From JAUILA01 sp964563925 (lineage in GTDB: Bacteria > Bacteroidota > Bacteroidia > Cytophagales > Cyclobacteriaceae): a DNA stretch of 33,068 bases. The notes beneath the pieces are model-generated. The model was not told the origin of the DNA. It saw only the letters and a program-made list of their open reading frames with translations, and made no database searches. The DNA lies in contig CAZLZD010000048.1 of NCBI GenBank assembly GCA_964563925.1, positions 1 to 33,068 on the forward strand, given 5' to 3'. Both the position numbers and the translations under genes were made by a program. Of the stretch, positions 23,199-31,381 are shown in pieces (positions within the stretch are counted from its first letter, which is position 1; every line of letters starts with the position of its first letter).

Positions 23199-24756
23199 AG
23201 GATTTATCAGGTTTATATGGAGCAACCGGTCTGAACTTATTGAACAGATTGGTGAACATATGTGGCTTACATTTATATCCGTGGCACTTGCCGCTTCCAC
23301 GGGCATTGCCCTGGGAATTCTGATTACCCGCAAGCGTCACCTTACCCGCCCGGTACTGTGGCTGGCCAACGGGGTTCAGACGATTCCGAGTATAGCCCTT
23401 CTCGGGGTTCTTCTGCCCTTGGTGGGAATTGGGCCTGTTCCGGCAATAATTGCCCTGTTTCTGTACGGACTGCTCCCGGTGATCAGGAATACCTATGCCG
23501 GTATCACCGGGGTGGATCCGGCCGTACAGGAGGCGGCAAGAGGGATGGGCCTGTCTGACCGGCAGCGGTTATTCCAGGTAGAACTGCCCCTGGCCACCCC
23601 CGTGATATTTGCAGGGGTCCGTACGGCCTTCGTTATCAGTGTGGGGGTAGCCACATTATGTGCCCTGATCGCGGCCGGAGGCCTCGGGGAGTTTATTTTC
23701 AGGGGATTGACTACCAATAACCCACAGATGATCATGGCCGGCGCCGTTCCCGCGGCCGCCATTGCACTGGTATTTGATTCACTCCTGGGGTATTTTGAGA
23801 AAAATATCCGCAGGTTAAAAGGGCCGGTGATCATCACTTTTCTGGCCTTGATCATCCTGGTGATTTTGTTCAAACAGGGTGTACTGTCAGATACAGGCCG
23901 TCATGTCACGGCAGGTTTTCCTTCTGAATTTCTGGAACGTGGTGACGGGTTTCCGGGACTTGACAGCGTCTATAACCTTGATATGGATATTCGGGAAATG
24001 GAAATCGGCCTTATGTACAATGCGGTACGGAATGGCGAGGTTGATGTGATCAGCGGATTCAGTACGGATGGCAGGATTGCAGCGTTTGACCTGTTCGTGC
24101 TGGAGGATGACCAAAATTATTTTCCCCCGTACCATGCAGCCCCGATTATTCGCCAGCAAACACTCCGGCGCTTTCCCGAACTTGAATCTGCGTTGAATTT
24201 CATGTCCGGCAAGCTGAATGATTCGATCATGACCCGTCTCAACTACCTGGTTGACGAAGAGCGAAAAAACATCAGGGAGGTGGCGGCAGGGTTTCTGGAA
24301 TCGATCGGGATGAGGACCGATATTCAGCGAACGGGAGATACGGATTTGTTGATTGGCTCAAAAAATTTTACCGAGAGCTTCATCCTGGCTGAAATGTTTG
24401 CAATTCTCATAGAAAACCAGACCAGGCTGAACGCGGAGACCCGCCTTGGCTTTGGGGGAACCAAATTATTGTTTGACGCACTTCATACCGGTGCGGTGGA
24501 CCTTTATCCTGAATACACAGGGACAGGGTTGCTCGTTATTCTCCAGCCCCCGGATAGCATTCTCCGCTCACTGGCCTATGAAAAGGACGAGGTGTATTCC
24601 TTTGTAAAGGAAAGATTTGAGGAAGAATACGGAATTGTATGGCTCAGCCCTATGGGATTCAACAACACCTTTGCCATAATGGTACGCCGGGACTACGCCA
24701 GTGACCATGGTCTCCGTACGATCAGTGACCTGGGAGAGTACAGCCGTACCGATTAG
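23191..24756 (+). CDS. Osmoprotectant ABC permease fused to a circularly permuted substrate-binding domain
   Basis: 521 aa. Residues ~20-205 are an OpuCB-type permease with the EAA loop (EAARGMGLSDRQRLFQVELP). Residues 211-228 form an extra membrane segment that would place what follows outside the membrane. Then comes a QAT-family binding protein in reversed order. Residues ~241-372 correspond to the normal second half (SEFLERGDGFPGL, GFSTDGRIAAFDLFVLEDD, YFPPYHAAPIIR, LNYLVDEE). Residues ~386-521 correspond to the normal first half (LLIGSKNFTESFILAEMF, DLYPEYTGTG, SPMGFNNTFAIMVRRD, ISDLGEYS). All usual ligand-region blocks are present, so the protein is probably functional. Likely ligand: a betaine/choline-like solute. 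Its TAG interlocks with the stop of the convergent TPR gene. Confidence 0.9.
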   Translation: MVEGFIRFIWSNRSELIEQIGEHMWLTFISVALAASTGIALGILITRKRHLTRPVLWLANGVQTIPSIALLGVLLPLVGIGPVPAIIALFLYGLLPVIRNTYAGITGVDPAVQEAARGMGLSDRQRLFQVELPLATPVIFAGVRTAFVISVGVATLCALIAAGGLGEFIFRGLTTNNPQMIMAGAVPAAAIALVFDSLLGYFEKNIRRLKGPVIITFLALIILVILFKQGVLSDTGRHVTAGFPSEFLERGDGFPGLDSVYNLDMDIREMEIGLMYNAVRNGEVDVISGFSTDGRIAAFDLFVLEDDQNYFPPYHAAPIIRQQTLRRFPELESALNFMSGKLNDSIMTRLNYLVDEERKNIREVAAGFLESIGMRTDIQRTGDTDLLIGSKNFTESFILAEMFAILIENQTRLNAETRLGFGGTKLLFDALHTGAVDLYPEYTGTGLLVILQPPDSILRSLAYEKDEVYSFVKERFEEEYGIVWLSPMGFNNTFAIMVRRDYASDHGLRTISDLGEYSRTD

Positions 24757-25874
24757 TTGCAATGTTCTTTAAGGTACTCATCAATATCTTCAGCCCCCAG
24801 TTCTTTTGCCGTGTTCAGATCCAGGCATCCGTCGTATTTGTCTCCCTTCGCTATTTTTGCCAGCCCGCGTTGCAGGAAAGTTTCCGGGTCTGAGGGATAC
24901 AACTCAATACTGTACGTATAATCCCTTACCGCACCGCTGTAATCTTCCATGGCCGCCTTGGATAAGGCACGATTATCATAATACACCGGGTTGGTCTCAT
25001 CCAGCCGTATGGCCTCGGTATAATCCTCAATTGCCTCCTTGTGATTCTCCAGGTTGTAATGCACCACCCCCCGCATATTATACACGTCAGGATCTTCGTC
25101 GTACAGCTCGATACTCCTGGTGTAATCTTCCAGGGCCTTATCGAATTCTTCCATTGACGAGTAGGCAAGGGCTCGATTTTCGAATTTGACCGGATCCTGG
25201 TCATCCATCTGGATGGCTTTGTTATAATCCTCCATGGCCTTTTCCACCTCGCCCAGGTTATAGTAGGCTACGCCACGGAATGAATAGACATCGGCGTCGG
25301 AGTCGTCCAGGGAGATTGACTTTGAATAATCGTCAATGGCCCCCACGTATTCTTCCAGTTCGGCGCGGATTACCGCGCGGTTAAAATAGGCGTCGGGATT
25401 TTCAGGGTCCAGGTCAATCGCTTTCGAAAAATCAAAATAGGCACCCTGGAGATCATCCAGGTTGTACAAGGCAAAAGCCCTGCCGATGTAGGCGTCGACA
25501 TCCTCGGGATTGAGTTCGATTCCGCGTGTATAATCATCAACTGCCCCCTCGTCGTCACCGAGGTTAAACTTGGCATCTCCCCGGTTGACGTAGGCTTCGG
25601 CAAAGCCGGAATCAATCTCCAGTGCATTGTTATAATCCCCGATGGCTCCATAGAAATTGGCCATGGCATTGCGGGCGATCCCCCGCTCATTATACGCTTC
25701 CTTGTCCCTGGGATTCGAAGAAATATGGGTGGTAAAGTAACCTATGGCGTCCTCAAATCGTTCTTCTTCAAGAGCCTGTCGTGCTTTTTGAATCGGTGTA
25801 TCCTGTGCCAGTGTGTAAAAAGAGGTGCCCAGTAAAAAAATCAGGCACGCAGCCATATATTTAGGTATCTTCAT
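24753..25874 (-). CDS. Secreted TPR-repeat protein
   Basis: 373 aa. Signal peptide MKIPKYMAACLIFLLGTSFYTLAQ, then about ten consecutive 34-residue TPRs covering nearly the whole mature protein, with the recurrent pattern A(I/L)xDYxxAIxLdpxdpdaYxxR. The C-terminus has a cysteine near the end (KEHCN) and one in DKYDGCLDL. TPR arrays are scaffolds; the partner is unknown. TATATTTG lies 5 nt upstream of the ATG. No other domain is visible. Confidence 0.87.
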   Translation of the reverse strand: MKIPKYMAACLIFLLGTSFYTLAQDTPIQKARQALEEERFEDAIGYFTTHISSNPRDKEAYNERGIARNAMANFYGAIGDYNNALEIDSGFAEAYVNRGDAKFNLGDDEGAVDDYTRGIELNPEDVDAYIGRAFALYNLDDLQGAYFDFSKAIDLDPENPDAYFNRAVIRAELEEYVGAIDDYSKSISLDDSDADVYSFRGVAYYNLGEVEKAMEDYNKAIQMDDQDPVKFENRALAYSSMEEFDKALEDYTRSIELYDEDPDVYNMRGVVHYNLENHKEAIEDYTEAIRLDETNPVYYDNRALSKAAMEDYSGAVRDYTYSIELYPSDPETFLQRGLAKIAKGDKYDGCLDLNTAKELGAEDIDEYLKEHCN

Positions 25875-25879
25875 GCAGT

Positions 25880-25887
25880 CAAATATA
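25880..25887 (-). promoter_or_regulatory. -7 box TATATTTG, exactly 5 nt before ATG of the TPR gene
   Basis: Perfect TAnnTTTG on the - strand, 5 nt before the ATG at 25874. Predicts a leaderless TPR-gene mRNA. I see no equivalent box for the divergent amidohydrolase gene in 25888-25959. Confidence 0.6.
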
Positions 25888-25959
25888 CTGTTTTTTGGAT
25901 TATATAAATATTGTATCCGCCATAGTGCTTTCCCTGTATTTTACCCGTATTAAATAACT

Positions 25960-27069
25960 ATGAATTACAAAAAAATAATGACCATTCTGGTGCTGTGCCT
26001 GCCGTTTCATGTGTTGCTTGCCCAGGAGGAAGAGCCCCGCATTGACTGGGAAGACTACGACCCGCCTTCCACCCTCGTGGTTCCTGAGCATATAGTCACT
26101 GCGGCGAAATACCCTTTCATTGATGTCCATAACCACCAGTTTAATATGCCAAACCAGGATCTCAACGAGCTGATTGAGGCCATGAACGGACTGAACATGC
26201 AGATCATGGTAAACCTGAGCGGAAGGGGACGAGGGTCCCGGGAGCACCTGGAAGGCGCACTGGAGAATGTAAAAAATACCGCACCGGAAAGGTTCATCGT
26301 GTTCACGAATATTGACCTCAACGGAATTGATGATCCGGACTGGACCGAGCGCACGGTCAGGCAGATTGAAGAGGATGTGGAGATGGGGGCATCCGGACTG
26401 AAAATTTATAAGAGCCAGGGAATGCTTAATACGGACAGCCAGGGTAACCGGATCAGGATTGACGATCCACGGATAGATCCTGTGTGGGCAAAGTGCGGAG
26501 AGCTCAATATCCCGGTCCTTATTCATGCCGCCGATCCCAAACCCTTTTGGGATCCTCATGATGAAAATAATGAGCGCTGGCTTGAACTGAAAGTCAGGCC
26601 GGGAAGGAAGCGGGGTCCTGATAATCCTGCGCCCTGGGAGGAGATCATTGCCGAACAGCATCATATTTTTGAAAAGCATCCGGGCACCCTTTTTATAAAT
26701 GCACATCTTGGCTGGTACGGAAATGACCTGAAAACGCTGGGAGAATTGCTTGATAAATACCCTAATATGTATACCGAGATCGGCGCGGTCATTGCCGAGC
26801 TCGGACGTCAGCCCAGGATGGCAAAGGCGTTTCTTACTGAATATCAGGACCGGGTTCTTTTTGGAAAGGATTCATGGAACCCGGAAGAATATCATACCTA
26901 CTTCAGGGTGCTGGAAACCGCGGATGAATACTTCCCATACTACAAGCGGTATCATGCATTCTGGCGCATGTACGGGCTTGATCTTGATGATGAGGTTCTC
27001 AAAAAAATTTACTACAAAAATGCCCTGCGGATAATTCCTGGTATAGATCCCACTCCATTTCCGGAATAG
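25960..27069 (+). CDS. Secreted amidohydrolase-family (PF04909-type) metal hydrolase
   Basis: 369 aa. Signal peptide MNYKKIMTILVLCLPFHVLLAQ. TIM-barrel hydrolase with the metal motif DVHNH (H57, H59), a C-terminal-strand histidine in IHAADPKPFW, another in NAHLGWYGND, and the terminal Asp in FGKDSWNPEEY. These fit the amidohydrolase_2 (ACMSD-like) group, which includes decarboxylases and lactone or amide hydrolases. The substrate is not readable. Export from the cytoplasm is notable for this group but seen in Bacteroidota. Followed 25 bp later by a lipoprotein gene. Confidence 0.83.
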   Translation: MNYKKIMTILVLCLPFHVLLAQEEEPRIDWEDYDPPSTLVVPEHIVTAAKYPFIDVHNHQFNMPNQDLNELIEAMNGLNMQIMVNLSGRGRGSREHLEGALENVKNTAPERFIVFTNIDLNGIDDPDWTERTVRQIEEDVEMGASGLKIYKSQGMLNTDSQGNRIRIDDPRIDPVWAKCGELNIPVLIHAADPKPFWDPHDENNERWLELKVRPGRKRGPDNPAPWEEIIAEQHHIFEKHPGTLFINAHLGWYGNDLKTLGELLDKYPNMYTEIGAVIAELGRQPRMAKAFLTEYQDRVLFGKDSWNPEEYHTYFRVLETADEYFPYYKRYHAFWRMYGLDLDDEVLKKIYYKNALRIIPGIDPTPFPE

Positions 27070-27094
27070 GCATGATTATCGCGGAGTGAATAGC

Positions 27095-27562
27095 ATGATT
27101 ATGAATACGATAAGGAATTTACTTATTTTTTTAAGCGGGGCGTTGATTATGCTGGGCGCATGCAATCGCCCGGAAGAGGCGCCGGAATTTATGGGCGTGA
27201 CAAATATTAAGGTCTCCCGGGTGGAGAATACTACGGCACACCTGAACGGGGATGCCTTATTTCACAATCCGAATAATGTGAAAATGGTTCTCCGGAAGAT
27301 CGATGTGAAAGTTTCACTGGAAGGTAAGCAAGTTGGTAATATCGATCAAAACACGAAAATCAAAATTCCTGCCGAGTCTGATTTTACCGTCCCTCTGGAT
27401 GCTTCCTTCGACATCGGGGAAGTGGGTGTATTGAACAGTTTGCTTGGAATGCTTGGGGGAAAGACGATGCAGGTTCATTACGAAGGTCACGTAAGGGTGA
27501 CGATGCATGGTATTCCTTTCAGGATTCCGGTGGATTATGAGGATGACATAAAGTTACGGTGA
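27095..27562 (+). CDS. LEA type 2/WHy-domain lipoprotein
   Basis: 155 aa using ATG 27095 (ATG 27101 is equally possible; an upstream GTG at 27086 is less likely). Lipoprotein signal ending ALIMLGAC. The mature domain is a late-embryogenesis-abundant type 2 (WHy) fold: FMGVTNIKVSRVENTTAHLN, ALFHNPNNVKMVLRKIDVKV, and alternating strands to FRIPVDYEDDIKLR. LEA2 proteins are stress-associated beta-sandwich proteins; the role here is unknown. Ends 2 bp before the convergent OmpA-family gene. Confidence 0.8.
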   Translation: MIMNTIRNLLIFLSGALIMLGACNRPEEAPEFMGVTNIKVSRVENTTAHLNGDALFHNPNNVKMVLRKIDVKVSLEGKQVGNIDQNTKIKIPAESDFTVPLDASFDIGEVGVLNSLLGMLGGKTMQVHYEGHVRVTMHGIPFRIPVDYEDDIKLR

Positions 27563-27564
27563 CC

Positions 27565-28863
27565 TTAGAGAAGAATGGTACAGACAACACGGCGGTTCCT
27601 TGCGCGGCCCTGGTCTGAACTGTTGGGAGAAACCGGTGCAAATTCTCCGAAGTAAACAATCCTGATCTGATCTTTAGGAATACCCATTTCCATCAGAGCG
27701 GCTGCAACACGGCTTGAGCGACGTTCTGAAAGGCGAATGTTATAGTCATCGGGGCCGTCTGCATCGGTATGGCCGGCAATTTCGATACGTGCGCTCGGGG
27801 TTTTACGCCAGGCTTTGTATATTAATTTCACCTCCTTGACGGCCTGTTCGTTCAGATCAAAACGATCGAAATCAAAGTGAACGATGCCGGTATGAACTGT
27901 TTCTTCCACCGCCAGGGGTTCCACTTCATTGAGTGGGATCGGAACAATTTCCGTTTCCTGGGGTACCTCGGGCAGCTTGACCGCTTTGAAGTGGTTGTCG
28001 AGCCGAACGATCTGTTCACCAAAACTCCTGAAACTTCCGCCCTCCAGGAATACACCTGAATCCAGTATCCCGTCTGCCACATCTGCGATGGCGATCTTTA
28101 TATGATATACTTCATTGGGAATAACCTGATAATGTGCTTCCAGTACAGCCGTGAAACCGTCAAACTGTGTGTCAAAGGGAGGGATCTGTTCCTCCTCCAT
28201 GTAATGCTTGTTCTTGATCACCTTTCTGTTCCGGACATCCCACACAAACGGATCGGTGGTATTGAAGTAGGTATTGTCAATATAAAATTTACTGTTCCGT
28301 TCATTATTTACCGTATTCACCGTGATTGGCGTGCGATTATCCGGTAGCCTGGCCAGGTTTACATGATCGGCATTTGGTCCGTCAAGGAAGAAGGCAAATA
28401 CATCATTAAATTTGGACCCTACATATTCCTGGTATTCCTCGGACGCGAAAACATACCGGAAATTCAGATTTTCCGAAGCAGTGACAAAGTCGAATTCGAG
28501 CACAGCACCATCATAGGTTTTCCCCCGTGCAATGGCGTCAAGATCAGGATCTCCCGCAGTATTGCTTGCCCAGCCTGAACGCGGTGATTTGTTTGGACCA
28601 TGGATTAATTGCACGTGACCGGAGGTCAGGACCAGTCCGCTGTCAATCCCCAGTGTCTTTTGTGGATGCTGATAATAGGCAATGGCATGTTTCGGGCCAG
28701 TGAACTTCACCTCACCGACCAGGACCCCGTTTCCCAAAAGGATTTTTTTAACCAGGTATTCAGGGGTCAGGGTGGTATCAATAGCCGTTTGGCTGGCCGC
28801 CCCGTGCGCGAACAGGAAGAACACCAGGATGATGATAATATTGGGAAGTTTCCGAATGTTCAC
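27565..28863 (-). CDS. Choice-of-anchor-L / OmpA-family surface protein
   Basis: 432 aa starting at a GTG (MNIRKLPNIIIILVFFLFAHGAASQ signal peptide); no ATG is available before it. Residues ~30-270 form a choice-of-anchor-L domain: YLVKKILLGNGVLVGEVKF, GIDSGLVLTSG, DGAVLEFDFVTASENLNFRY, VFASEEYQEYVG, NDVFAFFLDGP. The C-terminal ~110 residues are an OmpA peptidoglycan-binding domain (IAGHTDADGPDDYNIRLSE, GRARNRRV). In Bacteroidota such proteins are typically surface or adhesion-related. Here the OmpA end suggests peptidoglycan anchoring rather than a T9SS C-terminal signal. Confidence 0.87.
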   Translation of the reverse strand: MNIRKLPNIIIILVFFLFAHGAASQTAIDTTLTPEYLVKKILLGNGVLVGEVKFTGPKHAIAYYQHPQKTLGIDSGLVLTSGHVQLIHGPNKSPRSGWASNTAGDPDLDAIARGKTYDGAVLEFDFVTASENLNFRYVFASEEYQEYVGSKFNDVFAFFLDGPNADHVNLARLPDNRTPITVNTVNNERNSKFYIDNTYFNTTDPFVWDVRNRKVIKNKHYMEEEQIPPFDTQFDGFTAVLEAHYQVIPNEVYHIKIAIADVADGILDSGVFLEGGSFRSFGEQIVRLDNHFKAVKLPEVPQETEIVPIPLNEVEPLAVEETVHTGIVHFDFDRFDLNEQAVKEVKLIYKAWRKTPSARIEIAGHTDADGPDDYNIRLSERRSSRVAAALMEMGIPKDQIRIVYFGEFAPVSPNSSDQGRARNRRVVCTILL

Positions 28864-28874
28864 AAATTCAGTGA

Positions 28875-28924
28875 GTTACATACATATCCAACTAAGAATA
28901 TACCGTGAGAACGGATTATGTAAC
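28875..28924. repeat. Interrupted inverted repeat between the GH3 and OmpA-family genes
   Basis: GTTACATA (28875-28882) and TATGTAAC (28917-28924) are perfect 8-bp arms. Inside are ATCC/GGAT after a 3-nt bulge and a small CCGT-GAGA-ACGG hairpin. It lies 12-61 bp upstream of the GTG start of the OmpA-family gene, so it could be an operator or a folded leader. There is no T run, so not a standard terminator. Confidence 0.5.
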
Positions 28925-28968
28925 CTTAAAATACAAAAATCCCGAGTATTTTACAGAAATATTAGCGA

Positions 28969-30063
28969 TCAGCCCTCCCCTGAGCCGACCAGGAGCCGTT
29001 TTTTCAGGTCCATGATCCGGCGGTACGATGCGTCGATCCTCTCCTCCGGTATAGTCCCGTTTTCAACCAGTTCGCGCATGATCCTGTGAACTGTACCCAC
29101 AGTCCTCTCAGTGCTTCCCTGTACATTATTGGCAAATACGACAATGTCAATTCCTGCTTCGAGGGCCATACGGATGGATTTCTCAAGACCATAATATTTG
29201 GTAATAGCCTGCATTTGCATATCGTCGGAAAAAACCACACCATCGTAGCCAAGGCTGTCACGCAGCAAACCACTCACCATCGCCTTTGATAAAGTACCCG
29301 GATTACCTTCCGGATCAAGTCGTTTGTTGACGATGTGGGCCGACATGATCGCATCCACTTTATCATGGTTGATCAGATGCTTGTATGGGTCAAGCTCATA
29401 ATCCTGCCACGTTTCGGTGACATCGGCAATACCGAGGTGGGTGTCGTCTTTCGAACTTCCATGGCCGGGAAAATGTTTCAGCGCTGTCACCACATGAAAT
29501 TTCCGGTGCGTTTCAATTACAATTTCAGCCCGTTCGGAAGTTGCTGCAGGATCGGCCGAATAAGAGCGCTCCACTTTGGCGATGATAGGGTTATCAGGAT
29601 TAACCGCCAGATCCACCACCGGGGCGAAGTTAACATTGAAGCCCAATCCTGCGAGGTTTGCGGCTGTCAGTTCGGCATAAAACCGTGTACTGTCAAGGGG
29701 TTGTTTCCCAAGATAGGCAGCTGATACACTGGGGGGGAATCCATATTTGGCCTTAAGCCGGTTCACGCGTCCGCCTTCCTGGTCTATGGCCATAAAAAGG
29801 GGAATTTTTGCCTTGTCGTGCATGCTCCACGTTAACTGTTTTAAGGCTACGTAACTATTGGATGGGGCAATGTTCTTTTCAAAAAGGATTACACCCCCAA
29901 CCATGCCATTCTCAATCTCCTTCAGGAGAGGGTCGTTGGCCTGGATTGCTGTTCCCGTGTAACCAACCATCAGCATCTGGCCCAGCTTGATATCCAGGCT
30001 GTCCTGGGCCTGCAGGGTTAAGGTGAATAACACAAATAGTATTCCCAGCGATCGCTTCATCAT
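28969..30063 (-). CDS. GH3 beta-N-acetylhexosaminidase (NagZ-like), secreted
   Basis: 364 aa from ATG 30063 (MMKRSLGILFVLFTLTLQAQ signal peptide). A longer start at 30081 would overlap the dacB stop. Glycoside hydrolase family 3 barrel: GQMLMVGYTGT, MAIDQEGGRVNRLK. The NagZ His-Asp loop KHFPGHGSSKDDTHLG acts as general acid/base, and the nucleophile Asp is in VVFSDDMQMQAI. NagZ-type enzymes remove GlcNAc from muropeptides or chitin oligomers. Export and linkage with DacB point to cell-wall turnover outside the cytoplasm (inference). Ends before the 28864-28968 gap. Confidence 0.88.
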   Translation of the reverse strand: MMKRSLGILFVLFTLTLQAQDSLDIKLGQMLMVGYTGTAIQANDPLLKEIENGMVGGVILFEKNIAPSNSYVALKQLTWSMHDKAKIPLFMAIDQEGGRVNRLKAKYGFPPSVSAAYLGKQPLDSTRFYAELTAANLAGLGFNVNFAPVVDLAVNPDNPIIAKVERSYSADPAATSERAEIVIETHRKFHVVTALKHFPGHGSSKDDTHLGIADVTETWQDYELDPYKHLINHDKVDAIMSAHIVNKRLDPEGNPGTLSKAMVSGLLRDSLGYDGVVFSDDMQMQAITKYYGLEKSIRMALEAGIDIVVFANNVQGSTERTVGTVHRIMRELVENGTIPEERIDASYRRIMDLKKRLLVGSGEG

Positions 30064-30067
30064 AATT

Positions 30068-31366
30068 TTACAGTTTTTCATTTATCATCCTCAAAATTTG
30101 CTCCATTTTTCTTTTTACCGGCGTGGAAGAGGTTGGGTAATTATTATTCATGAAGCTGAAAAGGTAATAATTCCCTTTTCGCGTAAGGATCACCCCGCTC
30201 ACATTATGATTGTTGCGAAGCGTGCCTGTTTTGCCATACACGAACGGAGGCGTTCCCACATACCAATTCTCCAGCGTTCCGGGTCCGCCTCCTGAGGCCA
30301 GCATGGGCAGGATCATTTCGCGCGGGTATTCAGTAAGTATTCGATCCCATAACCACACGACAGACTTCGGGGTGATCAGATTGTATCGCGAAAGGCCGGA
30401 TCCATCGACCCATTGTGGCTTGTGCGGCATGCCGGACATGAAATTCTCCAGCGCATAATCAATGGCGATGTCACTCTTCAGCGTATCTGATAGCAGGTAA
30501 GAGGCCATCATCAGGAGTTGCTCGGCTATAAAATTATCACTTTGCTGCATCATGACGGCAAGGGCACTGTCGCGTGGTATGCTGTTAACATATTTCACAC
30601 GGGCAGCCGGTACAGGCGCATAGTCAATGGGGACAACCGTTTTTTGCAACGTGTCAGAAAGGAGTCGCGCGGCAATTTCCCGGCTGTAGATGAACGGGAT
30701 TGTAAAGGAGGAATTTGCAAGCGCTTTTCCCGGGTAAAAAGTGGTTTTATTGGTGTGGATCTCGCGGATCATGTCGTCATGCTCCAGGGTGTCACCCAGC
30801 CAGATAAACTTTCGGAAATAAGGCTGCGGGGTTGACAGGTAGCCCGTAATACTGTCCAGATTCATGGTAAACGTATTCCCGTACACAGGAAGGCCGGAGC
30901 GTTCGGATGAATACGAATACATGTAATCGCCCCAGGACCAGCCCGGACCAAATGCATCTTCGTCATAATTCCGGCTGGTCAAGTACAGGCTGTCCCCTTT
31001 ATCCGCCAGGAAAGAAAGCACACGGCTTTCCGGAAGATCTTCATATAAAAGAGAGGGATCGCCGGTTCCCCAGAAAATAAGGGAGTCACCGGATTCCACA
31101 TAACCCAGGCCCGGCAGTGAGTCCGGCAGCACCTTAAGCGAGGTGTAAAAGGTGAGAATTTTGGTGTTTGAGGCGGGCGTATAATAGTTATCCCCCTGGT
31201 AATCAACAAGGTACTCCTTGCTGGCCGGATCATAAAGAACGAACCCGGCATGATGCTGGAATTCCTCCTCCATGGCATCAAGATTTTTGACGATGGTCTT
31301 TGTGGTGGAGGCACATCCGGTAATAAGAATCAGGACAATAAGAAGGGGTATTTTCATATCGGACAT
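30068..31366 (-). CDS. dacB: D-alanyl-D-alanine carboxypeptidase/endopeptidase, PBP4 type
   Basis: 432 aa. Peptidase family S13. Lipoprotein-like signal (MKIPLLIVLILITGCAS) starting at ATG 31366 or 31357. Active-site motifs: SxxK = S66-N-T-K69 (TPASNTKI), SDN in MQQSDNFIAEQ, and KTG in VYGKTGTLRNNHN. Cleaves D-Ala from peptidoglycan stems and/or cross-links. TAGATTTG lies 7 nt upstream of the ATG and overlaps the stop of the DinB gene, so it may have its own promoter. The NagZ-like gene follows at 30063. Confidence 0.9.
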   Translation of the reverse strand: MSDMKIPLLIVLILITGCASTTKTIVKNLDAMEEEFQHHAGFVLYDPASKEYLVDYQGDNYYTPASNTKILTFYTSLKVLPDSLPGLGYVESGDSLIFWGTGDPSLLYEDLPESRVLSFLADKGDSLYLTSRNYDEDAFGPGWSWGDYMYSYSSERSGLPVYGNTFTMNLDSITGYLSTPQPYFRKFIWLGDTLEHDDMIREIHTNKTTFYPGKALANSSFTIPFIYSREIAARLLSDTLQKTVVPIDYAPVPAARVKYVNSIPRDSALAVMMQQSDNFIAEQLLMMASYLLSDTLKSDIAIDYALENFMSGMPHKPQWVDGSGLSRYNLITPKSVVWLWDRILTEYPREMILPMLASGGGPGTLENWYVGTPPFVYGKTGTLRNNHNVSGVILTRKGNYYLFSFMNNNYPTSSTPVKRKMEQILRMINEKL

Positions 31367-31373
31367 GAAAATA

Positions 31374-31381
31374 CAAATCTA
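31374..31381 (-). promoter_or_regulatory. -7 box TAGATTTG before dacB
   Basis: Perfect TAnnTTTG on the - strand, 7 nt upstream of the ATG at 31366. Its first three bases are the TAG stop of the preceding DinB gene. Would give a leader of about 2 nt. Confidence 0.4.

Noticed and set aside
23191..24756. Reading the permease/binding-protein fusion as truncated or frameshifted
   Set aside because: Both halves of the binding domain are present in one continuous frame, only in swapped order, and the end coincides with the lobe hinge.
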